DNA of 64,000 bases from Mortierella sp. BCC40632 (taxonomy: Eukaryota > Mortierellomycota > Mortierellomycetes > Mortierellales > Mortierellaceae): the NCBI GenBank assembly GCA_011634665.1, contig WAEK01000002.1:2932501-2996500 (forward strand), read 5' to 3'. The position numbers and the translations under genes are program-made. Numbering within the stretch: position 1 is the first letter of the stretch; each line of letters begins with the position of its first letter. Below the pieces are notes generated by a model. The model was not told where the DNA came from and made no database searches. It saw nothing but the letters and a program-made list of their open reading frames with translations. Below are positions 22,294-33,604 of this stretch, piece by piece.

Positions 22294-24572
22294 CTATTGC
22301 GTGTAGAGCTTGGGTGTGATCGGATACGCTGACCGGTAAAGACGATCAACATGATTCGAGCAGAGTAAAGCAATGAGCATGACTATCAAATGAAAGCCAA
22401 GAAGACTAAAAGCTGCGCCAGAGATACGTGCCAAGAGTTGTTGTTGGTATTGAAGAAATCGAGACTCGCATGCTGGGAGGGGAGCACGAGGGAAACAGTG
22501 CAAATCGTAGGATGGATAATCACCAAGGGATCGGTACCCGCAGCACGACAGCTTTTTTTTTTTTTTTTTAGAAAAAAAAAATGTCGGAGGATCATTTTAG
22601 TTTTTTGTTTGATTATGTCTGTAGAACGCATCTCCATTTTCGTCCGCAGATTGTACAAGAAAATACTAGAGGAGAGAGGTAAAAAAGAATCGGACTTACA
22701 GCATTCTGAATGACGAGGCGGTCATCTCGTGTGTATACATTAATCCAAGAATTCTTTAGCTTCTGGTACAACGAAACATGGACCCTGCGATAACTGATAT
22801 AGCCAACCGTGGTGATGAGACCAAAGAGAGGCCAGAGTAGAACCGCATAAATGGTCAATACTCTTCGGTTTTGCGTGAAGATACCAAAGAAACCAAGCAC
22901 TGATAATGCGAGTCCTAGTGGCCCAATGCTCATCATGACTAGTGGAGTGAGTTGAGAGAAAGTTATTCAAAAAGTGGTTAGTACTTCATCTATCTCTGAC
23001 TTTGGGGGGGAACAACCATTCCTTCCTTTTTTATGCGTTTAGTTAGACATACTGAGCAAGAGATGACGGTTGGCCACCATCATAATACCCGAGTCGAGAT
23101 ATGGCTTTGTCCATTCTGCTCCTACCCAGGACTTGACCATCACATCTGTACAGAGTGCCGAGTAGCAAAACAACTAGAGATACAAACAAAGAATAGGAAG
23201 TCCATATCGTCGTCAGTGATAGTACAAGGTCAAAAGTGATAATTCTCTTTCTTTTTTCTTTCCCACACTCATCTGATGTTCCCAATAGGTTATATGGACG
23301 TGGGAATCTCTGATATCTTACAATAATATTCGAGATAAACAAGACCATTTTACTCTTGGTCCAGGTCCGTAGTTTCCGTGTACTCATATACTCCCGTTCT
23401 TGTTCAAGTTGTATCCGTCCATCTTCCTGTCGACTCTGTTGGTATGCGCCCACAATCGTTCCTGTACTCGCATTCATCTCCATTCCATGATAGCCAATAG
23501 TCGAATATCCATAGTCCGGTCCTGCGGCTCCTAGACCCAATCCTTGTTGCTGCAACAACTGTTGTTCACGCACTAGCGCTGGATCTGTGACCATGCCTCC
23601 ATAGAGTGCACTTGGAACCACATTGACTTCCCTAGCATTCGTGGAGGTAGCTCCAGGGCCTAATCCAGATGAAGGGCGAAAATGTCCTGACCGAAGATAA
23701 TTAAATTGTTCCAATGAAGCTCTCGATGCCTTCGAGACTAAACGCGAGGCCACGGAAGCAAAAGAGGCAGCACGGGAATGACGTCTCCGTGGGGTGGAAG
23801 AGGATGCCGCTGCGGAGGTCCGTCTCTCGGCAGAGTCCCTGTCATCGTCATAGCCGCTACTACTGCCTCTGGCGGTTACTCCTGTATCCTTTTCCTCTGT
23901 CAAATGTTCTGTGGTGGGCGCCAGAGTGGCCGAGGCGGTCATGGGTCCCCCTTGAGACAAAGTCTTGGAATTCCGGTTCTTGAGAATAGACCAAGGGAGG
24001 AACGACCGTCGCGAGTTCCCGCCATCATCTGTATTAGCAGAACCCTCGGTATTTGAGGGCGGAGCCTCCTTTTCAGAATGCTTGGCCTGACCTAACATGG
24101 AACTTTGTCCAGTGGCAAGGGTCATGGTCGAAGACGAAGCCGAAGCCGAGCCTAAAGGAGGAGGAACAGCGAGTGCCGAGGCAGTTGGGACCGAGGTAGA
24201 GTGGTCTGAGGAGGTGATATTGCCATGGTATTCGTTGCGACCGCCTTGCGACCTAGCTCGGTCGAACGATGGTCGGTGTTGCTGCTGCTGTTGTTGCTGC
24301 TGTTGTTGCTGCTGGTAGTTGTAGAGGTCGGCGTCAAGTGTGGGGTCGTATTGAGTAGCCCTGAGGTAAGACGCATTCAAAAGAGATACAAGGGTAAAAA
24401 AAAAAAACGAGAATAAGAGAGAAGAGAAAAGAGAGGAGGGGGAGAGGGTCAATTTGGTGGCGGTGGCGGTGGCGGTGGCGGTGCGCCAGGGTATTGGAGT
24501 TGCACGGGACTCGCCGTCTTACCTGATTTGTGCAGAGTACTGCAGTTCGTGCGACCTAGGTTGGGTGGACAT
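22294..24572 (-). CDS. Tetraspanin with long Gln-rich cytoplasmic N-terminus
   Basis: Five exons (24572-24523, 24360-23322, 23173-23053, 22938-22700, 22551-22294) give 568 residues in full phase. The last ~210 residues form a tetraspanin: TM1 (MVLFISNIILFCYSALC), TM2 (IGPLGLALSVLGFFGIF), TM3 (VLTIYAVLLWPLFGLITTVG), a large loop with SCCGYRS and later C-x(3)-R-A-P-L-P-A-C, and TM4 (AAFSLLGFHLIVMLIALLC). The CCG motif and four loop cysteines are diagnostic and appear only after splicing exon 4 to exon 5. Tetraspanins organise membrane microdomains; fungal ones such as Pls1 act in polarised growth. Unusual here is the ~345-residue N-terminal cytoplasmic part with a 12-glutamine run and Ser-rich sequence, where typical tetraspanins have a few residues. 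Exon 1 joins to exon 2 as QIRATQYDP. Confidence 0.85.
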
Positions 24573-25568
24573 GGCACTGCTTTTGCAAAGAAGAAGAAGA
24601 AGAAGAATAGAAGGAGGAAGAGGGAAGAAGGAAGAGGAGGGGAGAAAGGGGAGGGGGGAGGACTGAAGGAGGGTGTCTCGAGTTAATGATGAATGTTCGG
24701 ATCAAGTTTACAATTCATTCACTGCATTCGCACTCGTCGCATGCGCCGGAATGGTGGGAGACGATGATGGAGAAAGAAAGAGGAAAAAAGAGGCAAAGGA
24801 ACGGACCAAAGAAGGAGCTGAACCGTGACACCATCGTCTGGAAAGAGAGAGGGGAGAAGAACACGGCTGGAAGGGGAGAGTACGCGCAGGAGGTGGACCC
24901 ACACGACGAGGCTGCCCTTGCGAGCTCGGTGCGATACCAGGGAAAGGAAAACTTCACGGAGCAGAGCGGTGGAGGGGGAGGGGGGGGTGAAGAGGTGGAG
25001 AGAAGCTGGATGACTTTACATTTGCCTTCATCGACTCGCAGGGCCGGAGAGAAGGATGAGAGTTGGATCCCTTTGCCTCCCCAATCCACCCTCACCGCAT
25101 CTTTTTCTTCTCTTCCTCCTCCTCTTCTTCTTCAATGGCATTCTGTGCAGAAGCAATGTCATCGACTCAGCTGAAAGATTTCGGCACCATTTCCTCTCTG
25201 CGCCCAGCGGCTCCTCGCTGGTGATGACAAAAAAAGACAGCGTAGTCCTGGCCGAACTATCTCCGTTTTTTCCTGTTGCCTGTGCATCCTCCAAACTTGG
25301 GCCAGAAGAAACCCGACTTGAAGAAATCCAATGACGAGCAGCAAATCACGATCCCCGGCTGATGCATGCTTTATTCGGACAAGATATGGGTCGGCAGAGC
25401 TTTGAAGAGGAGGCGTTTCGTCCATGTCACTTGTCCTGGTACGAAAATGTGTAAAAACAGACTTGCTTGTGGGTGTGCGTTTGTGCGAACCTGACCCCAG
25501 TCCCCACCCCTTTGGGCAGCCCGTTCTGTCTCCCCTTGTCTCTCCTTTGCGTTTCTTCGACCCTGCCG

Positions 25569-25620
<52 letters not shown>

Positions 25621-25911
25621 TCTCTATCTTTAATGCTTTTTCTTTTTTTGCCATATCCAACCCCTTTCTCTCCTCGCCCCTCTTTCCAGACACCCCGTAC
25701 TCCCGCTATTCGTCGCGTCTCCTATGCTTTGATCCACGTGGATGTACTACCCCCTCTCTAGCTCAGCATTCTGTTTTTGTTTTGTTTTTTGTTTTTTTCT
25801 AGTTGCTTGGACTAGATTCTCTTATTAGATAAATGGTATATGTTACAAGGATTCTATATATTCTTTCTATTTGGTTTTGTTGTTATTTTTGTTGCTGTGT
25901 CCTGAGCTCTT
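24573..25911. other. Intergenic upstream of tetraspanin
   Basis: Contains GA-rich sequence at 24590-24660, a (CT)n run at about 25571-25617 and T-rich sequence at 25770-25900, which forms the 3' flank of the DUF3533 gene. No gene seen. Confidence 0.5.
25571..25617. repeat. (CT)n microsatellite
   Basis: Uninterrupted CT dinucleotide run of about 23 units on the + strand. Confidence 0.9.
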
Positions 25912-27710
25912 TTACACTTGGGGCTGGATGCTGTGCGTGCGACGCATGTTCTCGCGACGGAGACGGATCTCAGATCGGGCAAGGAACATGGTAATCAAAC
26001 CAGGGATCACAATCCAGGCCAGGATCACCAACCAGTTGATCCACATCTTGTCTCGCATCGATCCAAAGTAGATGGTCCTCAGACCACGAACCGCATACGT
26101 GAAGGGGAACACGATACCGACTCGGAAGAAGCCAGGCATAACAGCCCAGTCAAGGATACCGCCCGAAGATGTAAACATGAGGATCATCAACATGGTAGCG
26201 GGGCCCTGGAATCCGTCCACAGTCAAGAGGTGAGCGAGCAAGAAGAGCATCGAGAGGAAGGCCAAGCCGACGAACCAGATAAAGGCAAAGGCAATGCCAG
26301 CATTGAAATGTTCGGACATTTGATGACCGTGCAAGACCTGAGGCACCATCCAGATAAAGATGGTATGCAAGAGAGAGAACATCACGGCGACCGTGTTTCG
26401 GGCGAGGACAATGCGGAGAGCGGGGAACTTGGGGATGTTTGTACGCTTGGGGGTAGGGTCATGAGGACCAAAGGTCAAGACGCCAATTGTCTCGATGGTA
26501 TTAGGCAGATACTTGCAGATACTGAAAACGGCCAACATACTTCCGATGTAAAGCACAATGAACTAGTAGATTAGAAAAAAAAAGGACGGTTTGAGGTCAG
26601 TCACCGAAAAAAAAAAAAAAAAAAAAAAGGCCTATCAACAAAAAGAGCGCTTTAAAAAAAAATAATTTAGGGAGGACTTACGACAACATAAGTGGCAAAG
26701 TTCTGGCCATAGACAAGGACGGGGTTCAGAACAGTCTCCGACAAATGGATTGCCTGGACCCAGATCAGTGGGTGCATTGTCGTAAGCAGTGTCTGGTTGG
26801 CAGGCGAGGTCAAGAGACCCTTCTCGATCGTGCGTGACATGGACTCCATAGCCTTGGACATGTACTTTTCAATGATCGACTGTGTTGCATAATTACGTCC
26901 CTGATCAAAGATATATTCCATATCCACAACCTTCAAGTTCTCGGTCGTGGCAGGACCTGAAGTCATTGAAGGAGCATAGGTCAAAAAGTTGTTGGAAAAG
27001 TTGGCGGGAAAGTAGAGCACACCCCAAGTCTTGCCATCGATCACATAGTCAACCAATGACTCGCGCGTCCAGCCAGGCTCGTTCGACTTGTCAACCCAGG
27101 TTACAATATGTTTGAGAGGACCCTCTGGGTTCATGATCTGCTGCTCGAGAACAGTGCCGAGCGAGTTGTTGTGTGTCAATGTCTGGAAGAGCTGAGCGAG
27201 TGGAGGAGGGGTCTGCGAATAGTCAAAGCCCTTGTCGGCATTGTAGAGGACAATTTCGACATTCTTGACTCGGGTCAGAGGTGACCAGAGCGCGCCCAAG
27301 TAGAGCCATGTGTAAATAATCATGACAAAGGATGTGGCTACCATCAAGATCCAGGCGTTTTTGGAGAGGAGATGTGGGAGGACAAAGAATTGAGGGAAGG
27401 ATTCACGGATATCGTGAGGGCGCCGGTGGCGCTGGCTGCTGTCGCTGCTGCTGGTGTCGTTGCCATCGTCGCCTTCAGCCTCGGCGGGAGAAAGGGATTT
27501 AGAAGTTTGGTGTACAGGCGCTGTAGAGGAAGACCGAGAGAGGACAGTTGCCTGGTTGTCCTCGTCGGCAACGGTGGTATGTTTCTCTAGAGGGGCCATT
27601 GAGAATTGCTGGCTCGTTGAGTCGTGGTCTGGCATTCGGTGTGAGGTGTTGTATAAAGAGTAGGGGGAGGGGGGAGGAGGGGTGGCGCAATGTGAGGGGA
27701 GGGGTATCAA
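25912..27710 (-). CDS. DUF3533 / Sng1-like multi-pass membrane protein
   Basis: Two exons (27710-26682, 26562-25912) give 559 residues; if the Met at 27635 is used instead (MPDHDSTS), 534. The likely order is a polar Ser-rich N-terminus, a first membrane helix (WILMVATSFVMIIYTWLYLG), a ~200-residue outside domain and then several membrane helices (YVVFIVLYIGSMLAVFSICK, VMFSLLHTIFIWMVP, AFIWFVGLAFLSMLFLLAHL, WLVILAWIVIPGLITMFLA). The outside domain includes VVDMEYIFDQGRNYATQSII. This is the layout of the fungal DUF3533 family containing yeast Sng1, a plasma-membrane protein linked to nitrosoguanidine resistance and membrane lipid asymmetry, and resembles bacterial YhgE/Pip proteins. The short basic tail follows the last helix. 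Transport function itself is not shown. Confidence 0.85.
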
Positions 27711-29121
27711 GGAGACCGTTGGTGAGGATAATGCAGGAGGGTGCTAGAGGTAGAATGCACTTGTTGTTCGTCGGAGAGAATTCGCTGGAGGTCCAATTTG
27801 AATGCAACAAGGCGGCTTTATATAGGCCACTGCCCCTGGGACAGGGCGGCACAAAGCTTGAGCCATCGCCGGGCCAACGACCGCAAAAAGTACAAAAGAG
27901 GAAAGAAGGCGGCCAAGGGCATGACATCGCAACGCGCGGAGTTTGGCACAGAGGCAGATACTCATCGGCTCGTATGTCGGACTGCTACTGCGTCGGCCCT
28001 ATTGCAAATAAGAGTGAGCTCTATCAGTGACCAATATCCCGACTCCCGCCTCTGCCCAGCCATGCTCATCTGCTCAACTATGGCTAAAGAGTGCTGCTGA
28101 TGCCGACGTGCAGAGATGCTTTCTAGCGCCGCAAAGGCCTGTCGGTTTTCTACGGGAGGGAGCAGAGGAGGGAGGATAAAGAGGGAGGATAAAGGGAGAG
28201 GATTTAGAGCGATCGAGAGGTATTTGGCGGTCCGACAAACAAGCTGGGAGAGTCCCTCGACTAATGTGCTGCAGCCTCGGTATGTGGAATGTCCCTTTGC
28301 CGAGTCCGCTGACACAACAATACTAACTTTTGGCTTTCTAAGCCGTGATCACGCCAACCGGATCCTCCTCGGCTCGAAAGGCAATCCCCTAAAAAGCGGT
28401 TCCCTGGTCTTGCCGTACTTCCGTCCCTGTCCCCCACCTTCCCCTTCCCCACACACACACAGATTCAACAAGAGACTGTCCCAATCCTGACCACTTGCGT
28501 TTGTTTTCCCCTCCCCCCCCCTCCTTCTCCCACAGGCTCATCGTGGGGCGAGTGGATCTGTGTGTGAGGTCGCCAAGTGGGTAAGCTCGGCCTGCAGATA
28601 CTTTTGCTCCTTTATCTCCTCTGAGATGTAGCCTGACCAAGGTTCAACTTGAATAGGACAAAAAATAAAAAGGTGTTGAGAGCAACAACAACATATGTCA
28701 GCACTATATTGGTTAATACTGAGCAATTGATCACTATGTCGGCACGTAAGATGTTCCATGGTAAGGTCCTATGAAGAGTATTCTGAGAGGTGGGAAGATA
28801 GAGTGGGAAAGCTAGTGCCTTTAGACTAGTGTCAATGTGGGTGGCCAGAGCGGGTGTCGAAAAGAAGATCATATTTCTCCCCTCCGTGGACGTTGATCTG
28901 AAGGTGGAGAGAAACGAGAGAGAAGATAGAGTCCTTGGAGAAGGTCTGCCAAAAACAGGAAATAAAGAGAGGACGACCACAGTGTCTATGACGACGCAAG
29001 ACGCGCAATGTGGAGCAGAGAACACTGAATCAGCAGGAGCACGGCAAATTTTACCCTTTGCTTCGGGTTGTTGACAAATTCTTTTTTATATCTGTCACAG
29101 TCTCAATTTGGATTTTGACAG
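27711..29121. other. Intergenic, no firm gene
   Basis: Includes the DUF3533 promoter side. Several 70-160-residue frames exist on both strands, but none shows recognisable motifs, and their splice context does not help. Exons of the candidate gene that follows could start in the second half. Confidence 0.4.
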
Positions 29122-29695
29122 GGACAATATTCACCCACCGGCCTATTCCCTCTTCCTTCCCCTACCCCTTCACACTTCAATACTACCCTGCCGCACGACA
29201 ACCGACGCGATCGCGCTCGAACATTCTATTTCAGTTTAGCAGCCTTTGTCGATCCCAAATGGAAAAAAGTTGAAGGCGAAATTTGGAATGAGCATGCTAT
29301 CCTTCCTTGTGAACCTCCTTGTGAAATAGGTACAACGATGCTCCTTCTTTCATACCTCTCCCCCGTCCTCTTCTCACGAACCAATGTCTTTGTGTGACAT
29401 TTCATCAGGTCGATCCTCGATCCTCTCGTTCTTTTCCTTCCCCTGAGCCCTCTTGTCAGGAATAGATCCCCGGAGAATTGGGATCGGCGCCATGGGACCA
29501 TGCATAGTGGAAGGGAGTCGGAGAAGGGGGATGGTTCAGGGCGGCTGTCTTGTTCCAGTGTGGCCTTGGAATCCTTTTATACCCACATGGGCCAATTCAT
29601 TACCAGATTATGAGGGCGAAGCACGTTTTTCTTCCGCTGGTACTGAAAATGGGATCCAAGAGAGTACATTTAGATTGAAAGCCCAAAAGCAGTAG
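29122..29695 (+). CDS. Possible small unknown gene (3' exons)
   Basis: I do not recognise this protein. Two exon-like blocks, 29122-29329 and 29460-29695, have clean borders: acceptor TTTTGACAG, donor ATAG|GTACAA, and acceptor CTCTTGTCAG after a pyrimidine tract. They join in phase to about 148 residues ending at a stop. The text has normal amino-acid balance (FYFSLAAFVDPKWKKVEGE, NEHAILPCEPPCEIG, CLVPVWPWNPFIPTWANS), unlike the low-complexity frames nearby. An upstream exon with a start codon is required; none could be fixed because the frame is stopped just before 29122. It could also be a chance frame. Confidence 0.35.
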
Positions 29696-30837
29696 GGCAA
29701 TTCTCCTTCTCTCACCCTTTTCACATGAAAGACCTTTGCGCAAAAGGGGAACGAGGAGGAAAGGGGGAGCAGTGGGCCGATTTTTTTTTTATTTATTTAT
29801 TTTTTACACTGGCGAGAGCAGAGGGAGACACGTATGCTCAAGGCACTGTTAGAGTGGCAGAGGCTTGGCCCACGAGCCAGTGGCAGTGAACCCCGGTGGT
29901 TGGGCCTGAAATACCAACTCTAGTATTTAAACTCAAAATAGGCGTGGTGGGCTAAAAGGATTGACTTAAAGAGGGCTATTTGCTATTAGCTTGGTCAATG
30001 CACGGCTTGGACGAGCCAAGTTGTCGATCTTTTCGTCCGAGTACAACAGGTTGTACCAGGACCAACCAAGAAGTAGCTCAAGTCTTTTTAAGAATCAGAG
30101 TGCTTGTGCTCCAGAGGAGACAAGCTTGTACTTGTTTGATATGCAAGGTACATTTGCTTGAATCAGCCCGTCTTTCCCGTTCGTGGGACCCTCTCCCGCA
30201 AAAAACAAAAAAAAAAAAACAAAACATCTTGAGCGAGCTACATCATGATGCTGTTTGGTGATTTCTTCGTTCCCGTCGACATGTGGAGAAGTCAAAGACC
30301 CAACTTTAGCCATTTCTTCCCACCTGCTTCTGTTCTTTGATGATGCAGAGCCTAGACGTACTTTCCCCCATACATTTCCCTTCCCCTTCTCTCCCACGAA
30401 ACAACTGTTTGTTTGGGATGCACAGCGCAAAAGAGCAAGAAAGTATCAATGTCAAAGAAAGTTGTTGGGACTTGAAGGATTGCCGTCATCAAGACATATC
30501 TTCTTGGTCAGCAGTTTAGAAGGGTAAAGCAGAAGAGACTTTGTTTATGCCTTCTGAGTTTTTTTCGTGTTCCCTTTTCCTTTTTCTTTTTTTTCTTCCT
30601 CCTTTCCTTCCGTCCCTCTGGGATAGACTATTATCGCAGTATGCGTGTGTGTATATTGCTTGCAGACAAAAGCGTTCTACTTTGAGAAGACATTGTGGTT
30701 GGCAAGAAAGGAGGAGCCTACCTTTTTCTCCACAGTCTTCTTGAGGTGACATGGTAGTGTTCACAAGAATGAGAGGCGTGGAGACAAAGTGGAGAGTCGG
30801 TTGACTCCGCATTGTTCAATTGTTCCCCGACATTGAA

Positions 30838-30869
<32 letters not shown>

Positions 30870-31153
30870 GGGAGAGAGAGAGAGAGGAAAGTGTATCTTA
30901 TCAGTCAAGCATGAGAAAGAAGTAAGGTCCAGGATAGGACAGAAGCGCACCCGCATAACGAAGGGTCCTATTTTCTTTTTCCTTTTCACGGGAGAGATAG
31001 ATAAGGAAGCGAGTGGGAATGAGGAGATAATGAGTTCGTATTCTTGAAAAAAAAAGGACCTGCGTGAATGGTGAGGGCTTGCACATGAAAAGTGGATCCT
31101 TGTACGTGTCAGTTGTAACGGTCTCCTGAAAGAAAAAGAGAGAAAGAGTAAAG

Positions 31154-31192
<39 letters not shown>

Positions 31193-33350
31193 GAGAGTAC
31201 AGATTATGACCCTATCCTCCCGGAGCATGCCCAAGACTATCGCGAGTCCGATTCGTAATGTTGCAATGGTGAGGCCTCAATCTTCTTTCTATCGGGGACG
31301 GAACAAAGGAGAGACGAGGGGACGGAGACGCGGGGGCGATGTCGTGGAATGGAAACGAGGAGGTTCAAAGAAGCCAACAAAGTACAACGTAGACATCGAG
31401 CCAACCCTTTTCCTACATATGCCGAAACGTGCCCTTTCTTATCTGCCCGATTTGCACCTGGAGCCTCGCTTTGGCAGTGGGGGAGGAGGGAAAAAAAAAT
31501 TGAGAGAGACGCGGACAGCAGCTGCATGGCGACGGGAAACAAAACGAAGATGGCATGCAGCGAACTCTTCCTCGTCGTTAAAAGGGAAAATAAGAAAGAC
31601 AAAGAGAGAGAGGGGAAGAGACGAAGAGGGAAAAGAAAGCAAGAGCTTTGAAGTCATGACCATGGGTCATGGTCACGGCCATGGTCATGATTATGGTCTG
31701 CTATGCTGGGAAGCTGGTATAGATGTTGAGTAATCGGGAATGCATGTACACCATGTTTGAACCCACAAACAGACGAACAAGAAACCATTGGGGGTATGTG
31801 TGGATGGGTGGGTGGGGGGGAGGGTTTGCATTCTGGAGGAGTAGGACTCGCTCGATGCTTGCAGGGCATTCATATGAAGAGGTGTGCTGCGAGCTCATGT
31901 GTGAATATATAACCTTGCTGAGCAATTCCAATGTCTACAACGCAGCGATGACAGGGTGCCCAAGGGTCTACAAGAGAGAAAGCGGTGAACTGGGGGTGAT
32001 GAAAGTGAAAGGATGCAGGAGTAGACAATGGCGAGAATGAGGGTAAGAGCGGGTTGAAGAGAAGAATGTTGTGGCCAGTGCTAGGGAGTAAAGAGACGGG
32101 TGCCAAGGTGATGACTTCTCCTTTTGCTGACCACTACGGAAGAGCACACGACAATACCCAACGAGAAAGTGAAGAGCCAGCGGCGACGTGGCGAGAGCCA
32201 AGCTGGTAAGCGAGGCAAACGCAAACATAAGCGCATGCCCCATACAATCCCCAAATAACGCGTGAGCAAGGTTAATGGCGCATGAGCGTGAAGACGGACA
32301 TGCGCCAGGCAACACGGCTGAGATCGGTGCCGGCATCGCCATGGTAGAAGTAAGTTGGGTGGGTAAATGGATGGTGGTTGGGGAAAAGAGTGAGAAAGTG
32401 AGTGGCCGTCCAACATTCGATGGCGCGATTTGGATGGTGTTGTTGGATTCTGTGCTTGAACAGGTTCAAGTGTGGGTACCGGCTCAAGGCCAGTGAGAGC
32501 CGGGGGAGCGGGATGGGGCGCCAGGCCAGCAGGCGAGGCGTTGACATTGGCCAGCGGCTCAGTATCAGCGGGGCGAGGCGCCTTGACCGGCGATTCAACT
32601 GGCGGACAGAAAGAGAGAGAGAGAGAGAGAGAGAGAGTGAGTGAGTTAGAGACACTTTCATGTGTCTGCGGCCTTGTCTGTGCCTTGGACGAGGCCCGAT
32701 CGAGTGCAACGTGAGTAGCAGCGGGCGTGTCTGTGTGTGTGCGTATGTTCGTCCCACCCCACCCTCCGCTGTTCTTTTCTGTTTCTCTCTCTCTTGTTGC
32801 GAATCACTTATAATCCCGTCGACATCGGCTCCATTCACCCAACTTCATTCTCTTTCTTTCCTTCTTTCGAACATCGAATCCGATCATCCTTGCCGCCGCA
32901 CCCACCGTGCATCCTCAAAAGGGTAAACCACCTTTCTCTCTCCCCCCCATCCTCTTCTTCAGTCCTTCCATTCCCTCGGCTCTCTAGCCTTCTCTTCTTC
33001 CTTCTATCTCTACATCCATCTTGACTACTTGTCTTCGCTGCCTTCTTGTCCATCCTCACTGCTACCGTGCTCTCCCCCGGTCTGCTCTCCCTTCCTGTTC
33101 CCCTCTTCCCCGGCCTACTCGATCCTCCTGGCCGCGGCCTCAGACTAACCCTATCCGTTTTGTGCCCTGCACTGATCCGTCCCTCTACCCCTGTTCTCCT
33201 CCTCCTCTTCTTCTTTCTCTTCTTCCTCCTCCACCTCCTCCTCCCTCTCCTCCTCCTTCTCCTCTTCCTCTTCCTCTTCCTCCTCACCCATCCCTTCCCC
33301 GGCATAGACAGCAGCCGCTTCCCGACCCTACCCGTGTCCACCGCACGCCA
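29696..33350. other. Long intergenic region
   Basis: About 3.6 kb with no supportable gene. It holds AT-rich sequence near 29780, GA runs at about 30850-30885 and 31170-31198, a cluster of CATGACC/GGTCATG palindromes at 31653-31700 and a GA run at 32610-32640. From about 32930 to 33300 there is an almost pure pyrimidine block leading to the start of the large disordered-protein gene. A 175-residue frame at 31206-31733 is Arg/Lys/Gly-rich and not credible. Confidence 0.45.
31653..31700. repeat. Cluster of CATG-centred palindromes
   Basis: CATGACC and GGTCATG arms flank a 3-bp spacer, followed by repeated CATGGTCA/CACGGCCATGG units. In one frame it reads as alternating Gly-His. Confidence 0.7.
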
Positions 33351-33537
33351 ATGAACCCTTTCTCGGTCGTTTCCTACTGCCAGTCCAACCTTCCTTCGCT
33401 CCAGTCGCTCCCCTCGACTCTTTTGCAGCGCAAGAATGGCTCTGGTTCTACTGTAGAAGTCATTGTCCAGACGAGCCCGCTTCCCGGTGCTCGAAAGGCG
33501 GCGCTTCAGCAACAGTTACTTGAGCAGCAACAAAAGC

Positions 33538-33604
<67 letters not shown>

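Noticed and set aside
28116..28490. 124-residue + strand frame
   Set aside because: Ends in low-complexity Pro/His, with no splice partners or motifs.
31206..31733. 175-residue + strand frame with a Gly-His repeat
   Set aside because: Arg/Lys/Gly-rich translation of purine-rich DNA; no conserved features.
33021..33350. N-terminal 110-residue extension of the disordered protein
   Set aside because: Translation of the CT-rich leader (Pro/Leu/Ser runs); the Met at 33351 begins the plausible protein.
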